Below, piece by piece: positions 37,341-45,980 of a stretch of 64,000 nt of DNA. This DNA is from G965279335 sp965279285. GTDB lineage: Bacteria; Pseudomonadota; Gammaproteobacteria; DSM-16500. The notes below the pieces were generated by a model, which was not told where the DNA came from, did not search any database, and saw nothing but the letters and a program-made list of their open reading frames with translations. Numbering within the stretch: the stretch's first letter is position 1; each line of letters begins with the position of its first letter. The stretch spans positions 1,674,001 through 1,738,000 of the forward strand of contig OZ257148.1 in assembly GCA_965279285.1 (NCBI GenBank), read 5' to 3'. A program made the position numbers and the translations under genes.

Positions 37341-39887
37341 ATGCTAAGTAAATTACATTATTTCGCTAAGTCTTTTCGAGCAATGTCGGCTGCTCGTACA
37401 ATTAATCTACCTATGAGCGTCCGATGCTTAGCTCCAGCTTCAACAAATAAACACTATATGCTGTTTTCTCGCCCTGTACACATAAAAGCACAAATCGATA
37501 AAATTAACATTCCTAGCAAGACAAAAATCGCTTTAAATGCGCCACTTAAAGAAAATGTCTCAGCCGCTACCACAAATTGTAATAACAGATCATTTTCATC
37601 ACTCGAAGAAAAAAGAACTAACCATAATGTTGTACTAATCATTAAAGGCCAAGGAATAGGCCCAGAATGTATAACCGCTGCTCAATCAGTTCTAGCCGCT
37701 ACCGGCATTCCTATTAGATATGATGAGGGTACCCTAGGATACCCTGATGCTGGAGTTTTATTCCCACTGCTTAAAGAAAAAGCTCCAGCAATTTATGCCG
37801 AACAATTTGGTTCGCAAGATCCAAAAGTAGTCGCTGACACCCTGGAAAAAGAAGCTAAGCATGAAGCTAAAATGTACGGAAATATAAATGACTTCTATAA
37901 AAATATATTAAAAAAACTAAAGCCAACAGTTTTTGAAAAAGTTAAAAAAATAGTATTTGAATTAGAAAAGGAAACATTAAAAAAAGCAATTAAAGCTTCT
38001 GCAGTACTTAAAGGGGCGCTAAGAACATTAGATGAGGGCTATGAACCAAGTCGGAATGTTACTGTGCGTAAAGCCTATGAGCAATATGCTAATATTAGAC
38101 GTTGTGTAACTCTCGCTCCACTTGCCGATGGTAAAAAAGGTGCAGATATTCTTTTTGTTCGTGAGAATGTAGAGGATTTGTATGCCTCTATAGAACATCG
38201 TTTAGCACCGGATTACCCTCAAGCACTTCGTCATCAAACACCTGAAGGATGTGAACTTATTTGCCGTGCAGCATTTGAAGTGGCTTTACGTGATGGACGA
38301 AAAAAAGTTACCGCATTAGAAAAGCCTAATATCTTAAAAATAACAGGTGGGTTATTCAAAGAAGTATTTTTAAGAGTTGCTAAAGATTATAGCAAGGAAA
38401 AACTCGGAGATTCAGCGATAGAAGCTAATTTCATGATTATTGACGATGGCTTAGCAGCAATGGCGGAAACCACCGAGAAGTTTGATGTTATTGTTACAAC
38501 TAACATGTTTGGTGATATAGGTTCTGATATTGCAGCAAAAATCACCGGAGGGGTGGGTCTTGTTAGCTCAAATAATTTAAATCCAATTAATCCGCATGCA
38601 GTATCGATGTTTGAAACAATGGGCGGAACAGCAGATGATATAGCAGGTCAAAATAAAGCAAACCCTGTAGCTTTAATTGATGCTGCAGCAGAAATGCTGT
38701 TACACATCGGCGGCAGAGACAACATTTTAGCCGCTGAAATGATAAAAACAGCTATTCTTGAAGTGCTTGCGGATGGATTTTATGTCGGTGATATTAAAAA
38801 AGGTTCTTACCAAGCGATGAAAGCTAAAGAAAAACTTGGTACACAAGAGTTTGCTGCAAAGATTGCTGAAAAAGTGATGCAATTAAAAACAATTAAAGCC
38901 AAACATCCGGAAAAAACGATAAAACAAATTGCACTTGAACGCTCTGGTGAAGAAGTCAAACCCTTGTTTGAAAAAGTGTTGCGCTCTTATGAGCAACATG
39001 CTAATGAAATGCGACCTGGTAATCGTCGGTGGATTGATTATGTAAATCGCAATTTACCTCCACATCCTCCTCGATCACATTCCACAATAGTTGGTTTTGA
39101 TTTATTTGTTGAGGACACAGGCGCAAGACCTGTGTTTAATAAAGATGGAAGTATAAATACCAAAACCTCAAAACTCGACCTTGAAACGGTTGTAAGATTT
39201 ACTCAGAAATCAGGCATTGACTTAGATAAACTTTTTAATATTGGCACTTTAAGTGGTGTTCAAGAAACGCGTAGTGTAGGTCAATATTTGTCACGTATTT
39301 TAAAAGAATATTTAAATGAACATCCTAATAAAAGTTCATATCGTTTATCCGATCTTATTAAAGAAGTTGGTTTTAATAAACGTATAGCGGATATAATAAG
39401 TGATCGCTTAAAGCAAAGTGATTTAACAACTACTGTTGCGGAACTTGAGAAGTTTTCTTTACAAAGCCGGCAGTTAATAGAGTTTTTCTATCTTGCACGA
39501 GCAAGTGAAATTGAGCCAATACTTAAAGCAAATGGATTTGCATTGGTTCGCATTACCAACCGAGGAACTGAAATATATCCAACGTTTTGTGACTTCCATA
39601 AAAGTAGTGTAGATCGTTTTCGTATTAAGGTCGATCCAAATGGATCTTTGATTAAAGCAATTGCTAATAAAGATACATACCATGTTATCGTGGAATCTAA
39701 AATATTGGCAGTTAAACAAGAACTTATAAGAAAAGGTTGGAAAATTAGGCAAACAATTTCAAATTGCAACTTTACTGATGCGGAGGGTCCAAATCAAGGA
39801 AAAGAATTATCAGGAGTTTCTATTCCTTACGCTCAAGGATTAGGAGAAGATTACCGTGAGCCATCACGTAGTTTATCCTTTAGATAA
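37341..39887 (+). CDS. NAD-type isocitrate dehydrogenase with leader and C-terminal extension
   Basis: This 848-residue protein belongs to the isocitrate/isopropylmalate dehydrogenase family. Substrate and catalytic positions are present: VTVRKAYEQYANIR, Tyr281 in ENVEDLYASIEH, Lys328 in EKPNILKITGG and the NMFGDIGSD metal site. The cofactor loop reads ETMGGTADDIAG; the Asp-Ile pair is typical of NAD rather than NADP use, but the usual His is Met. Odd parts: an N-terminus with no acidic residue before position 53, many Arg/Lys and an RSFSS motif at 83-87, like a mitochondrial presequence; a Lys/Glu-rich helical insertion at about 140-225; and an extra C-terminal region of roughly 280 residues, longer than the extension of rickettsial-type enzymes. 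A ribosome site AAGGA precedes the ATG. It may be a metabolic enzyme or one delivered to host mitochondria. Confidence 0.82.
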   Translation: MLSKLHYFAKSFRAMSAARTINLPMSVRCLAPASTNKHYMLFSRPVHIKAQIDKINIPSKTKIALNAPLKENVSAATTNCNNRSFSSLEEKRTNHNVVLIIKGQGIGPECITAAQSVLAATGIPIRYDEGTLGYPDAGVLFPLLKEKAPAIYAEQFGSQDPKVVADTLEKEAKHEAKMYGNINDFYKNILKKLKPTVFEKVKKIVFELEKETLKKAIKASAVLKGALRTLDEGYEPSRNVTVRKAYEQYANIRRCVTLAPLADGKKGADILFVRENVEDLYASIEHRLAPDYPQALRHQTPEGCELICRAAFEVALRDGRKKVTALEKPNILKITGGLFKEVFLRVAKDYSKEKLGDSAIEANFMIIDDGLAAMAETTEKFDVIVTTNMFGDIGSDIAAKITGGVGLVSSNNLNPINPHAVSMFETMGGTADDIAGQNKANPVALIDAAAEMLLHIGGRDNILAAEMIKTAILEVLADGFYVGDIKKGSYQAMKAKEKLGTQEFAAKIAEKVMQLKTIKAKHPEKTIKQIALERSGEEVKPLFEKVLRSYEQHANEMRPGNRRWIDYVNRNLPPHPPRSHSTIVGFDLFVEDTGARPVFNKDGSINTKTSKLDLETVVRFTQKSGIDLDKLFNIGTLSGVQETRSVGQYLSRILKEYLNEHPNKSSYRLSDLIKEVGFNKRIADIISDRLKQSDLTTTVAELEKFSLQSRQLIEFFYLARASEIEPILKANGFALVRITNRGTEIYPTFCDFHKSSVDRFRIKVDPNGSLIKAIANKDTYHVIVESKILAVKQELIRKGWKIRQTISNCNFTDAEGPNQGKELSGVSIPYAQGLGEDYREPSRSLSFR

Positions 39888-39914
39888 ATTGAAATAGTTC
39901 AATGATGTGTTTAT

Positions 39915-39943
39915 AAACGTTGACCCCAAAAAAGTCAACGTTT
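39915..39943 (+). terminator. Hairpin after isocitrate dehydrogenase
   Basis: A perfect 10-bp stem (AAACGTTGAC / GTCAACGTTT) encloses a 9-base loop 27 bases after the stop codon. The tail is T-rich but not a pure T run. It lies between two convergent genes and could end both transcripts. Confidence 0.6.
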
Positions 39944-39983
39944 ACTTACTTCATCAAAATACCGCATTTTAATTCACAAAAAT

Positions 39984-40862
39984 CTAACTTAACACATTTA
40001 AAAACTTTAAAAAATTAACTGCTGTTAATGATAATTTTTTCTGTTTCGAGTAAACGATGTACCAAGGATGTTTAAGAGGAAAGTTTATAATGTCCAATAA
40101 CGCTAGTTTTTTTAAATTCAGTTCTTGCTCAATACTCATTTTTGAAATAATGGAAAGCCCAAACCCTGCGATGATTGCTTGAGTCACTGCAGTACTACTG
40201 CCTAATTCCATCGCAATTTTTGGATTAATTTTGTATTTATCTAATAATTTTTCCATTACCATTCGAGTACCAGAGCCAGCTTCACGCATAATAAAAGATT
40301 CTGATGCTAACTCCTTAAAAGAAACTTTTTTACTCTTTGCTAGATGATGATTTAATGGTGCAGCAATAACTAAAGAATCCTCTAAAAACTGGTACTTCAT
40401 GATATTTATTTTTTTAGGTAACTGACTTAAAATCACTACATCATCAATATTTTGCTGTAATCGTTTAATCACCTCTTCCCTGTTATTAACGGTAAGTTTG
40501 ATTTCTACATGGGGATATTTATCATGAAATTCACCAAGCAACCGGGGTATAAAATATTTAGCAGTTGAAACCACAGCTATTTTTAATTCTCCTTTCAAAA
40601 ACCCTTTTAATTGTGAAATTTCCGAATCTAAATTTTTTAGACACTCAGCTGTTTTTAGGTAAGCAGCGTGCACCTTTCTACCCGCCTCGGTTAAATGAAT
40701 TTTTTTCCCAATAACTTCAAACAATGTTAATCCGTAATGTGATTCCAGTTGCTTAAGCTGAATAGAAACTGCTGGTTGAGACATGTGCAGTTTCTGTGAG
40801 GCCACCGTGACACTTTTGTTCTCAGCAACAGCTGCAAAGATTTTGAGTTGATGAAGTGTCAT
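39984..40862 (-). CDS. LysR-family transcriptional regulator
   Basis: This 292-residue protein has the N-terminal winged helix-turn-helix of LysR regulators (LHQLKIFAAVAENKSVTVAS then MSQPAVSIQLKQLE, residues 3-55) followed by a periplasmic-binding-protein-like effector domain. The sequence style (LTEAGRKVHA, FIMREAGSGTR) is close to the CbbR/CysB-like group. It is convergent with the isocitrate dehydrogenase gene and has no divergent partner, so its target is not evident from position. The gene looks complete. Confidence 0.9.
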   Translation of the reverse strand: MTLHQLKIFAAVAENKSVTVASQKLHMSQPAVSIQLKQLESHYGLTLFEVIGKKIHLTEAGRKVHAAYLKTAECLKNLDSEISQLKGFLKGELKIAVVSTAKYFIPRLLGEFHDKYPHVEIKLTVNNREEVIKRLQQNIDDVVILSQLPKKINIMKYQFLEDSLVIAAPLNHHLAKSKKVSFKELASESFIMREAGSGTRMVMEKLLDKYKINPKIAMELGSSTAVTQAIIAGFGLSIISKMSIEQELNLKKLALLDIINFPLKHPWYIVYSKQKKLSLTAVNFLKFLNVLS

Positions 40863-41205
40863 ATATGAGAAATCGCCTATTAAAGTAATAAAAAATATTA
40901 ATTTGCTAATAATAATTCATTTCAACTATAGCCACAACAATTGTTTAGCACCCATTTGGAAAAATCCATCAAACGATTGTAAAAAGCATTAGCACAGCAT
41001 GTATATAGTGAAAAGAGATTTGTTTACATGACTTTTCATATTGATAACTGTTAAACGAATATTTAACTCTCATATTCTTATCATGGATTGCAGTAAGGAC
41101 AATATTTTGAATCTGCTTTTTCAAGGCCATCAAGTCTGGGAAGGAACTCTTGATAATTGCATTTAATACAATTTAATACTTTAAATTGAAATAATTCTGT
41201 TATAC
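40863..41205. other. Intergenic region with a 27-codon ORF
   Basis: This 343-base stretch between the LysR start and the ATPase remnant holds no recognisable gene. A short frame at 41083-41166 (+) encodes MDCSKDNILNLLFQGHQVWE and seven more residues. Given the decayed genes on its right it is probably another gene remnant. The left part should carry the LysR promoter. Confidence 0.35.
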
Positions 41206-41436
41206 ATGGTTGTTGGCGGTATTCCTCATTATCTCGATAAAATAAAGAAAGGGTTATCAGCTGCTCAAAATATCGGTCACTTATGTTTTAGTGAAAATGG
41301 ATTTTTATTTTCTGAGTTTGAAAAATTATTTAAGTCTCTTTTTGATGATGCGAAGATATATATTGAACTAATAAGAATTATTTCAAAATTAAGGAATGGA
41401 TTTATCGTCATTAGCAGTAGACAGAATATTTTTTAA
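41206..41436 (+). pseudogene. AAA ATPase fragment (DUF234-type)
   Basis: A 76-codon frame encodes GGIPHYLDKIKKGLSAAQNI followed by LFSEFEKLFKSLFDDAKIYIEL, which matches the middle of the archaeal-type AAA ATPases that carry a C-terminal DUF234 domain (usually 400-500 residues). No Walker motifs are present on either side, so only this internal piece survives. Its 3' end overlaps the MerR-like gene on the other strand. Confidence 0.55.
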
Positions 41437-41694
41437 TGTTTTACTGGCCTCAAATAAAGTATTTGCCTTTTGTTCTAAAAAAAGAGCTTGGGCAGAGAAA
41501 TTCTCTAGTGTGCTTGCTGTACCAGAAAGTAATGCTTTAATTTGAGAAAGTTCAAAGCCAAAAAACTTGAGTGCAATAATCTGCTGTAACTTCAATAAAT
41601 CCTTTTCGGAGTAAACACGATACCCATTCTCCATTGTTCGCTCGTTGTCTTCGCGGCTTGCTGTCATGTCTAGTATTTTTTTATTAGTTATCAT
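41389..41694 (-). pseudogene. MerR-family regulator lacking most of the HTH
   Basis: The 101-residue frame retains the second half of a MerR DNA-binding domain (NGYRVYSEKDLLKLQQIIAL, then FFGFELSQIKALL) and the coiled dimerisation helix. The first helix-turn-helix, which in MerR proteins fills about the first 25 residues, is replaced by an unrelated stretch (MITNKKILDMTASREDNERT). A ribosome site (AGGAGA) does precede this ATG, so a short protein may be made, but it should not bind DNA normally. I read it as an internally deleted gene. Confidence 0.6.
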
Positions 41695-41740
41695 GTATTA
41701 TCTCCTCGGTAAATTTATATATTTAATAAAAATTTTTATG

Positions 41741-42007
41741 TTACAATTTTTTAACACACCATGTATCGCAGCCAAAATGTCCTGTATTGCCTAATGTTTT
41801 TGGTAGTTTTACAAAGCCAAGTTGGTTGTAAAGTTTATTTGCTTGTTCCATTCTGTGAAGCGTTTCTAGATAACATTGTTTGTATCCATATTTTTTGGCA
41901 TGTAGCATTAATTTTTGCAATAATAGATAGCTCATTCCAAGCCCCTCTGGAACCTGCGGATAAACTAACTTTTTATTGTCTGAAATACAGTATTTTTTAA
42001 AAAACAA
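41741..42007 (-). pseudogene. GNAT acetyltransferase, C-terminal half only
   Basis: The 88-residue frame contains the acetyl-CoA binding region (VPEGLGMSYLLLQKLMLHAK, a modified R/Q-x-x-G-x-G/A loop) and the conserved C-terminal part (YLETLHRMEQANKLYNQLGF). GNAT enzymes are usually 150-180 residues, so the N-terminal strands and helices are missing. The same frame upstream is open for a few more codons but does not resemble the family. A remnant is the best reading. Confidence 0.6.
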
Positions 42008-42128
42008 CTTATAAAGGTCATATAATTCTTCTATGTGAGTAGTTTTTTAAAATTATGAAGCATCTAGTTATAAAAAATACTTGTATTGAATACGGTATTT
42101 ATTCTAGGGGTAAGTATATATAGTATAA

Positions 42129-42564
42129 ATGAGGATGGGTTTGTGGAAAAATTGTAGCAATATTGTGAGATATAAGCTAAATTTAGATGTTTTTCTTGAT
42201 ATCCAATTTGTAGTTAGCGCGCTTGATGAAATGAAAGTGATAGCTGTTCCTGGGCTGCAAAAGCTTAGTTATGGGTATTGGTTTGGAAATCCCGATCCAA
42301 AAGAATGTTTTTTGTTAAAAATATGCCTCCATTTGGTGAGTAGAGAACATATCATGTTCATATTTTTGAATATTATTCAGATCATTGGCACAAAAAAATT
42401 ATTTATAAAGATTATCTGCAAACGCACCCAAATATAGCAGAAGATTATGAAAAACTAAAAAGCAATTAGCTAATGAGCATATGTATGACCATGAAAAGTA
42501 TACTGATGAAAGATTGGCATTTAATATTAAGGTTTTAAAATTATCGCAAAGTGAGAGTAGGTGA
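42129..42564 (+). pseudogene. GrpB-family protein, frameshift and stops
   Basis: Pieces of a GrpB (UPF0157) protein are spread over two frames. The first frame gives DIQFVVSALDEMKVIAVPGL and YGYWFGNPDP. After about 42300 the match moves to another frame: RMFFVKNMPPFGE, a TAG, then RTYHVHIFEYYSDHWHKK and DYLQTHPNIAEDYEKLKSN, a second TAG, then ANEHMYDHEKYTDERLAFNI. HVHIFE and YRDYL-like segments are the family hallmarks. The gene has at least one frameshift and two nonsense changes. Confidence 0.7.
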
Positions 42565-42570
42565 AATTTT

Positions 42571-43026
42571 ATGAATATCCCCATAATTAAAAATTTAAAT
42601 TTACCCGAGCTTATTAGTGAAGTGTCAGGATTAGCAACAAAAGGCAAACTAACAATATCTGATAATAACCTTGTTTATCTTGATGTTCATGATGATTACA
42701 TCCATCGATTATTCCCATTATTGGCAAACCAAAAAGTAATGAAACCTAATTATTTCGGTACTCGATCGGCCGGTGCACATATTAGCGTTATTTATCCAGA
42801 AGAGAATGTTTTGGTGATGAGTAATGACTTAAATGATGAGCATAATTTTCAAATTAAAGGTGCTTTTACAGCCGAAATTGGTCTTAAAAGATATTATGTC
42901 TTAATGGTTGATGCTCCCTCTCTGCTGCTATTTAGAAGAAAATATAGTTTATCTGATATGCTGCCATTTAAGGGGTATTCAATTGGGTTTCACATAACCA
43001 TAGGTGTTCAGCCTATAGATAGGTAA
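42571..43026 (+). CDS. 2H-phosphoesterase-like (Swiss Army Knife type) protein
   Basis: This 151-residue protein has two His motifs, AHISVIY near residue 71 and FHITIGV near residue 142, fitting the paired HxS/HxT signature of the 2H phosphoesterase superfamily. The overall length fits the small stand-alone domain proposed for RNA-repair-like proteins. It starts 6 bases after the dead GrpB gene behind an AGGTG ribosome site and appears intact. Substrate unknown. The assignment rests on the two motifs and the spacing between them. Confidence 0.5.
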   Translation: MNIPIIKNLNLPELISEVSGLATKGKLTISDNNLVYLDVHDDYIHRLFPLLANQKVMKPNYFGTRSAGAHISVIYPEENVLVMSNDLNDEHNFQIKGAFTAEIGLKRYYVLMVDAPSLLLFRRKYSLSDMLPFKGYSIGFHITIGVQPIDR

Positions 43027-43169
43027 AACGTTCTTATAGACGTTCCTTTATCGAACCTGCCACAGTTTGTAGTGTGTACCTTCTTGCATCTGTTCAGGGT
43101 GCTATAACTGCAGTTTTATTGGCATTATATTGGCGGTTTTTTTCAGCAGAGCATTAAATATACAATCAA

Positions 43170-43670
43170 ATGGAGCAATTTGTGAAAAAAGAATTAATAA
43201 ATAAATCTGAAATCAAACTGGTGGGTTTAACTGCGCGAACAAATAATCAAAATGAAATGAATCCACAAACATCGAAAATTGGGGAATTAGCAGGTCGTTT
43301 TTGGAGCCAGAATATAGCAAGTCAAATTGTTAATAGAAAAAATCCTGGAGTGACGTTGTCTGTTTATACTGAGTATGATAGCAATGAGCATGGTGATTAT
43401 ACTTATTTTATTGGTGAAGAAGTTAGCTCATTTGAGAATGTTTCCACGGATTTTCAGAAATTAACGATACCTGCTGCTCAATATCAAAAATTTACAACAC
43501 CGCCAGGAAAAATGCCGGAAGTGGTTATTAATGCTTGGCAACAGATTTGGAAAATGTCAGCTAATGATTTTGGTAGTGAAAGGGCGTATGTTGCAGATTT
43601 TGAAATTTATGATCAACGTGCAAGCGATCCTGCTAATGCAAGCTTGGATATTTACATTGGTATTAAGTAA
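43170..43670 (+). CDS. GyrI-like / effector-binding domain protein
   Basis: This protein of up to 166 residues has the pattern of the AraC-type effector-binding (GyrI-like) fold: KLVGLTARTNN near the start, then IGELAGRFW, YTYFIGEEV, a PAAQYQKFTTPPGKMPEVV segment and a C-terminal FEIYDQRA. The fold binds small molecules. With no DNA-binding domain it is a stand-alone protein. The ATG at 43170 has no ribosome site; a GTG at 43182 in the same frame sits 6 bases after GGAG and is the more likely start (first residues then MKKELINKSEIK). Confidence 0.7.
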   Translation: MEQFVKKELINKSEIKLVGLTARTNNQNEMNPQTSKIGELAGRFWSQNIASQIVNRKNPGVTLSVYTEYDSNEHGDYTYFIGEEVSSFENVSTDFQKLTIPAAQYQKFTTPPGKMPEVVINAWQQIWKMSANDFGSERAYVADFEIYDQRASDPANASLDIYIGIK

Positions 43671-43743
43671 CAATTGTGGTGCGCAAGCTAAAGATCTTGT
43701 TAAAAATTTACTTAAAAAATGGGTATTTTTTAAAAGCATAAAG

Positions 43744-44184
43744 ATGGGAAAAAATTATCAATTGTTATTAACGTTGAAGCTTTATCATTAAAGATGGCAA
43801 AAAAAATGGCAGAAAGCGCCGAAAAAAAAAGCAATTGAGAAATCTATTAACATCGCAATTGCCATTATGGATGCTCATGGTAATTTAAAATATTATCATC
43901 GTATGGATGGTAATAATTTTGTTAGTGTCTGAATGTCGCAGCTTAAAGCAATGACATCTGCAAGCATACCTCTTTCAACCAAAGCACTTGCTGAAAGAAA
44001 TAAAAGTATGGATAACAGCCCCTATCAAAGCGTACCAGGTATCGTTCTTTTGGAAGGTGGTCTTCCTGTTATTACTAAAGATGGTCAGCATATAGGTTCT
44101 ATTGGTGTTAGCGGCGCTAACCCTGAGCTGGATGGTGTATGCGCACAGGCGGCGATAGATGCTATTGCAGATTATCTTATATAG
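43744..44184 (+). pseudogene. GlcG/HbpS-family (DUF336) protein, inactivated
   Basis: The family pattern is split. One frame gives MAKKMAESAEKK up to a run of nine A at about 43822; a second gives AIEKSINIAIAIMDAHGNLK and HRMDGNNFVSV, ended by TGA where the family has Arg (a single CGA to TGA change); the same frame then continues as MSQLKAMTSASIPLSTKALA and GGLPVITKDGQHIGSIGVSG to its natural end. The last part alone could be read from 43933. GlcG/HbpS proteins are about 135-145 residues. Frameshift plus nonsense make this a clear pseudogene. Confidence 0.75.
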
Positions 44185-44237
44185 TCGGCTCTTTCATGCC
44201 AATTTTTTATTTAACCCTATTTTTTATAAAGATAAGG

Positions 44238-44331
44238 TTGGTGGGCACGCTACGCTTTGCCCACCCTACATTTTTTATAATTTATTTTTGTCACTTTTTG
44301 TAGGGTGGGCAAAGCGCAGCGTGCCCACCAA
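44238..44331. repeat. Palindromic dispersed repeat pair, likely bidirectional terminator
   Basis: Two 33-base arms (44238-44270 and 44299-44331) are inverted copies with one mismatch, built on the core GTGGGCACGC...TTTGCCCACCCTAC, with an AT-rich 28-base loop. The same core recurs near 59.6, 61.5 and 61.6 kb. The pair sits just between the ends of two convergent genes. Confidence 0.9.
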
Positions 44332-44332
44332 G

Positions 44333-45829
44333 CTATTGATTGTTATTAGCTCGTGAAGCAACATTAAAGGCACAATCATCTTGACCGTTAGTATGGCGAG
44401 CGTGAGATCCAAAAAAACTGGAAATATTATTTGCTATATCGAGTTGCATTATCTGCGGTTTTTGTAATGCAGTAGGGTTATCGTTAGGGGTTATTGCATT
44501 AGAAGTTTGTTGTTGGTATTTTGACAATCGTATAAGTATGTCTTGTACATCGTCTTTCTTCGGTAATAATGCCTCTAATTTTAATTTAACTAAATCAAGA
44601 GTAAAATGTATATAAATATCAACTTTATATTGAGATTTAACAGCGTTTTTTTCTTCATGTTTAAAATAAAGTCTTTCTATTATGCTGTTACTTTTTTGCA
44701 TATGCGTTAAAGCGTATGATTTTGTTATCTCTTCATGAGTAATTGGATTTCCATCAAGGGCAGGCCATGTGTCTTTACTATCATTATCTTGACGATATTT
44801 AGCATATACTTTTGGAGGTTTATTTAGTTTTTCCTCAGCATTCTGTGAAATTTTAAATTGTACTGCAGTGCATCCATCAAATAATTCTATTGTTTGATTA
44901 TATTCTCCTTTTTTGTGAGCTTCGTTTGTGATTTCTATTGATGGAACGTGTTTTGCTAAAAAGCAAGAATTATTCGGAAAAATTTGTGTTGTTAAGCGTA
45001 ATTGTTCAATTAAATTTTCTGCTTCATGGCCAATACTATCTAAAATTGTTTTTTGTTCAGAATAAGTAAGGTATCTTTTCTCATATTCATTTAAAAATTT
45101 ATCATGTAATCTTATTAAACTACGATGTATTTGATCTAATTTTTTAGCTAGCTTATAACCATTTTCACTTTCGATAGGTTCTCCTTTGTTATCGGGTTTT
45201 TCAATAAAAGGGTATTGATGCAATTGCATTAAGTAAAAAACAACTGCTTTTTGTGTTTTTATTATAATTTTATTTATACCTCTTTCTGCACGTAATAAAA
45301 TATGCTTTTCTAAATTGTTTTGTAAAGCTACTTTCGTAACAGGTTTAAAGTCTAATGTTTCTTTTTCATCTTGAGTAATAGGTACTACAGGTAGGTTTGC
45401 TATCGTTTCTTGTTTTTCAGGCGCATTGTGGGGTAGTATACAGTTAATTGCATCATTTCCTGCGCTTTTTGCTATTTCTACAGCAGTGTTTGCAGTTGTT
45501 GTAATAGCAGTTGTGCCGGCGTTAACAAATGCAGTTACTGCTTTTTTTGCGTCATGCATGTTAAGTCTATGCTGTATGGCTTTTGTAATTATGATAGCTG
45601 TGCTGCCCGCAAGTGCAGCGGGTATTGGTCCAGCGGGTGCGGCTATAGCTGCTGCTGTGGCTGCTATAGCATAGGGTTTAAAGTTCCTTGGTTTTATTAG
45701 TAATTCCTGTGTTTTTTCATCGCTTTCTACAGCAGTAACATATTCCCAGTCATCATGATCAGAAAAACTGTGTTTATGATCAACTAAACTTATCGTGGTA
45801 CAATTGGGTTGATTTGTAGTAAATGGCAT
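44333..45829 (-). CDS. Unknown protein, candidate effector
   Basis: I do not recognise this 498-residue protein. Residues about 50-85 form an Ala/Ile-rich hydrophobic segment (AIAATAAAIAAPAGPIPAAL) that could insert into a membrane, followed by an amphipathic Ala/Thr helix to about 130. The rest is polar and helical with many charged residues, and the C-terminus is Asn/Ser-rich. There is no signal peptide at the N-terminus. An AGGA ribosome site supports the start. Its neighbours include other large proteins without bacterial homologues that I can name, so a secreted effector is a reasonable guess only. Confidence 0.65.
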   Translation of the reverse strand: MPFTTNQPNCTTISLVDHKHSFSDHDDWEYVTAVESDEKTQELLIKPRNFKPYAIAATAAAIAAPAGPIPAALAGSTAIIITKAIQHRLNMHDAKKAVTAFVNAGTTAITTTANTAVEIAKSAGNDAINCILPHNAPEKQETIANLPVVPITQDEKETLDFKPVTKVALQNNLEKHILLRAERGINKIIIKTQKAVVFYLMQLHQYPFIEKPDNKGEPIESENGYKLAKKLDQIHRSLIRLHDKFLNEYEKRYLTYSEQKTILDSIGHEAENLIEQLRLTTQIFPNNSCFLAKHVPSIEITNEAHKKGEYNQTIELFDGCTAVQFKISQNAEEKLNKPPKVYAKYRQDNDSKDTWPALDGNPITHEEITKSYALTHMQKSNSIIERLYFKHEEKNAVKSQYKVDIYIHFTLDLVKLKLEALLPKKDDVQDILIRLSKYQQQTSNAITPNDNPTALQKPQIMQLDIANNISSFFGSHARHTNGQDDCAFNVASRANNNQ

Positions 45830-45980
45830 ATATTTTCCTATAATTAAGTTGTTTAGTAAGTTACGACTTAATCAATGTAATGAAAAATAAAATAAGTTAT
45901 CACCGTGTAAAACACGGGAAAGCTTTACTTTTGCAGTAGCACTTATGGTATGATAAAAAACCAACAGCATTGGGGTTTTT

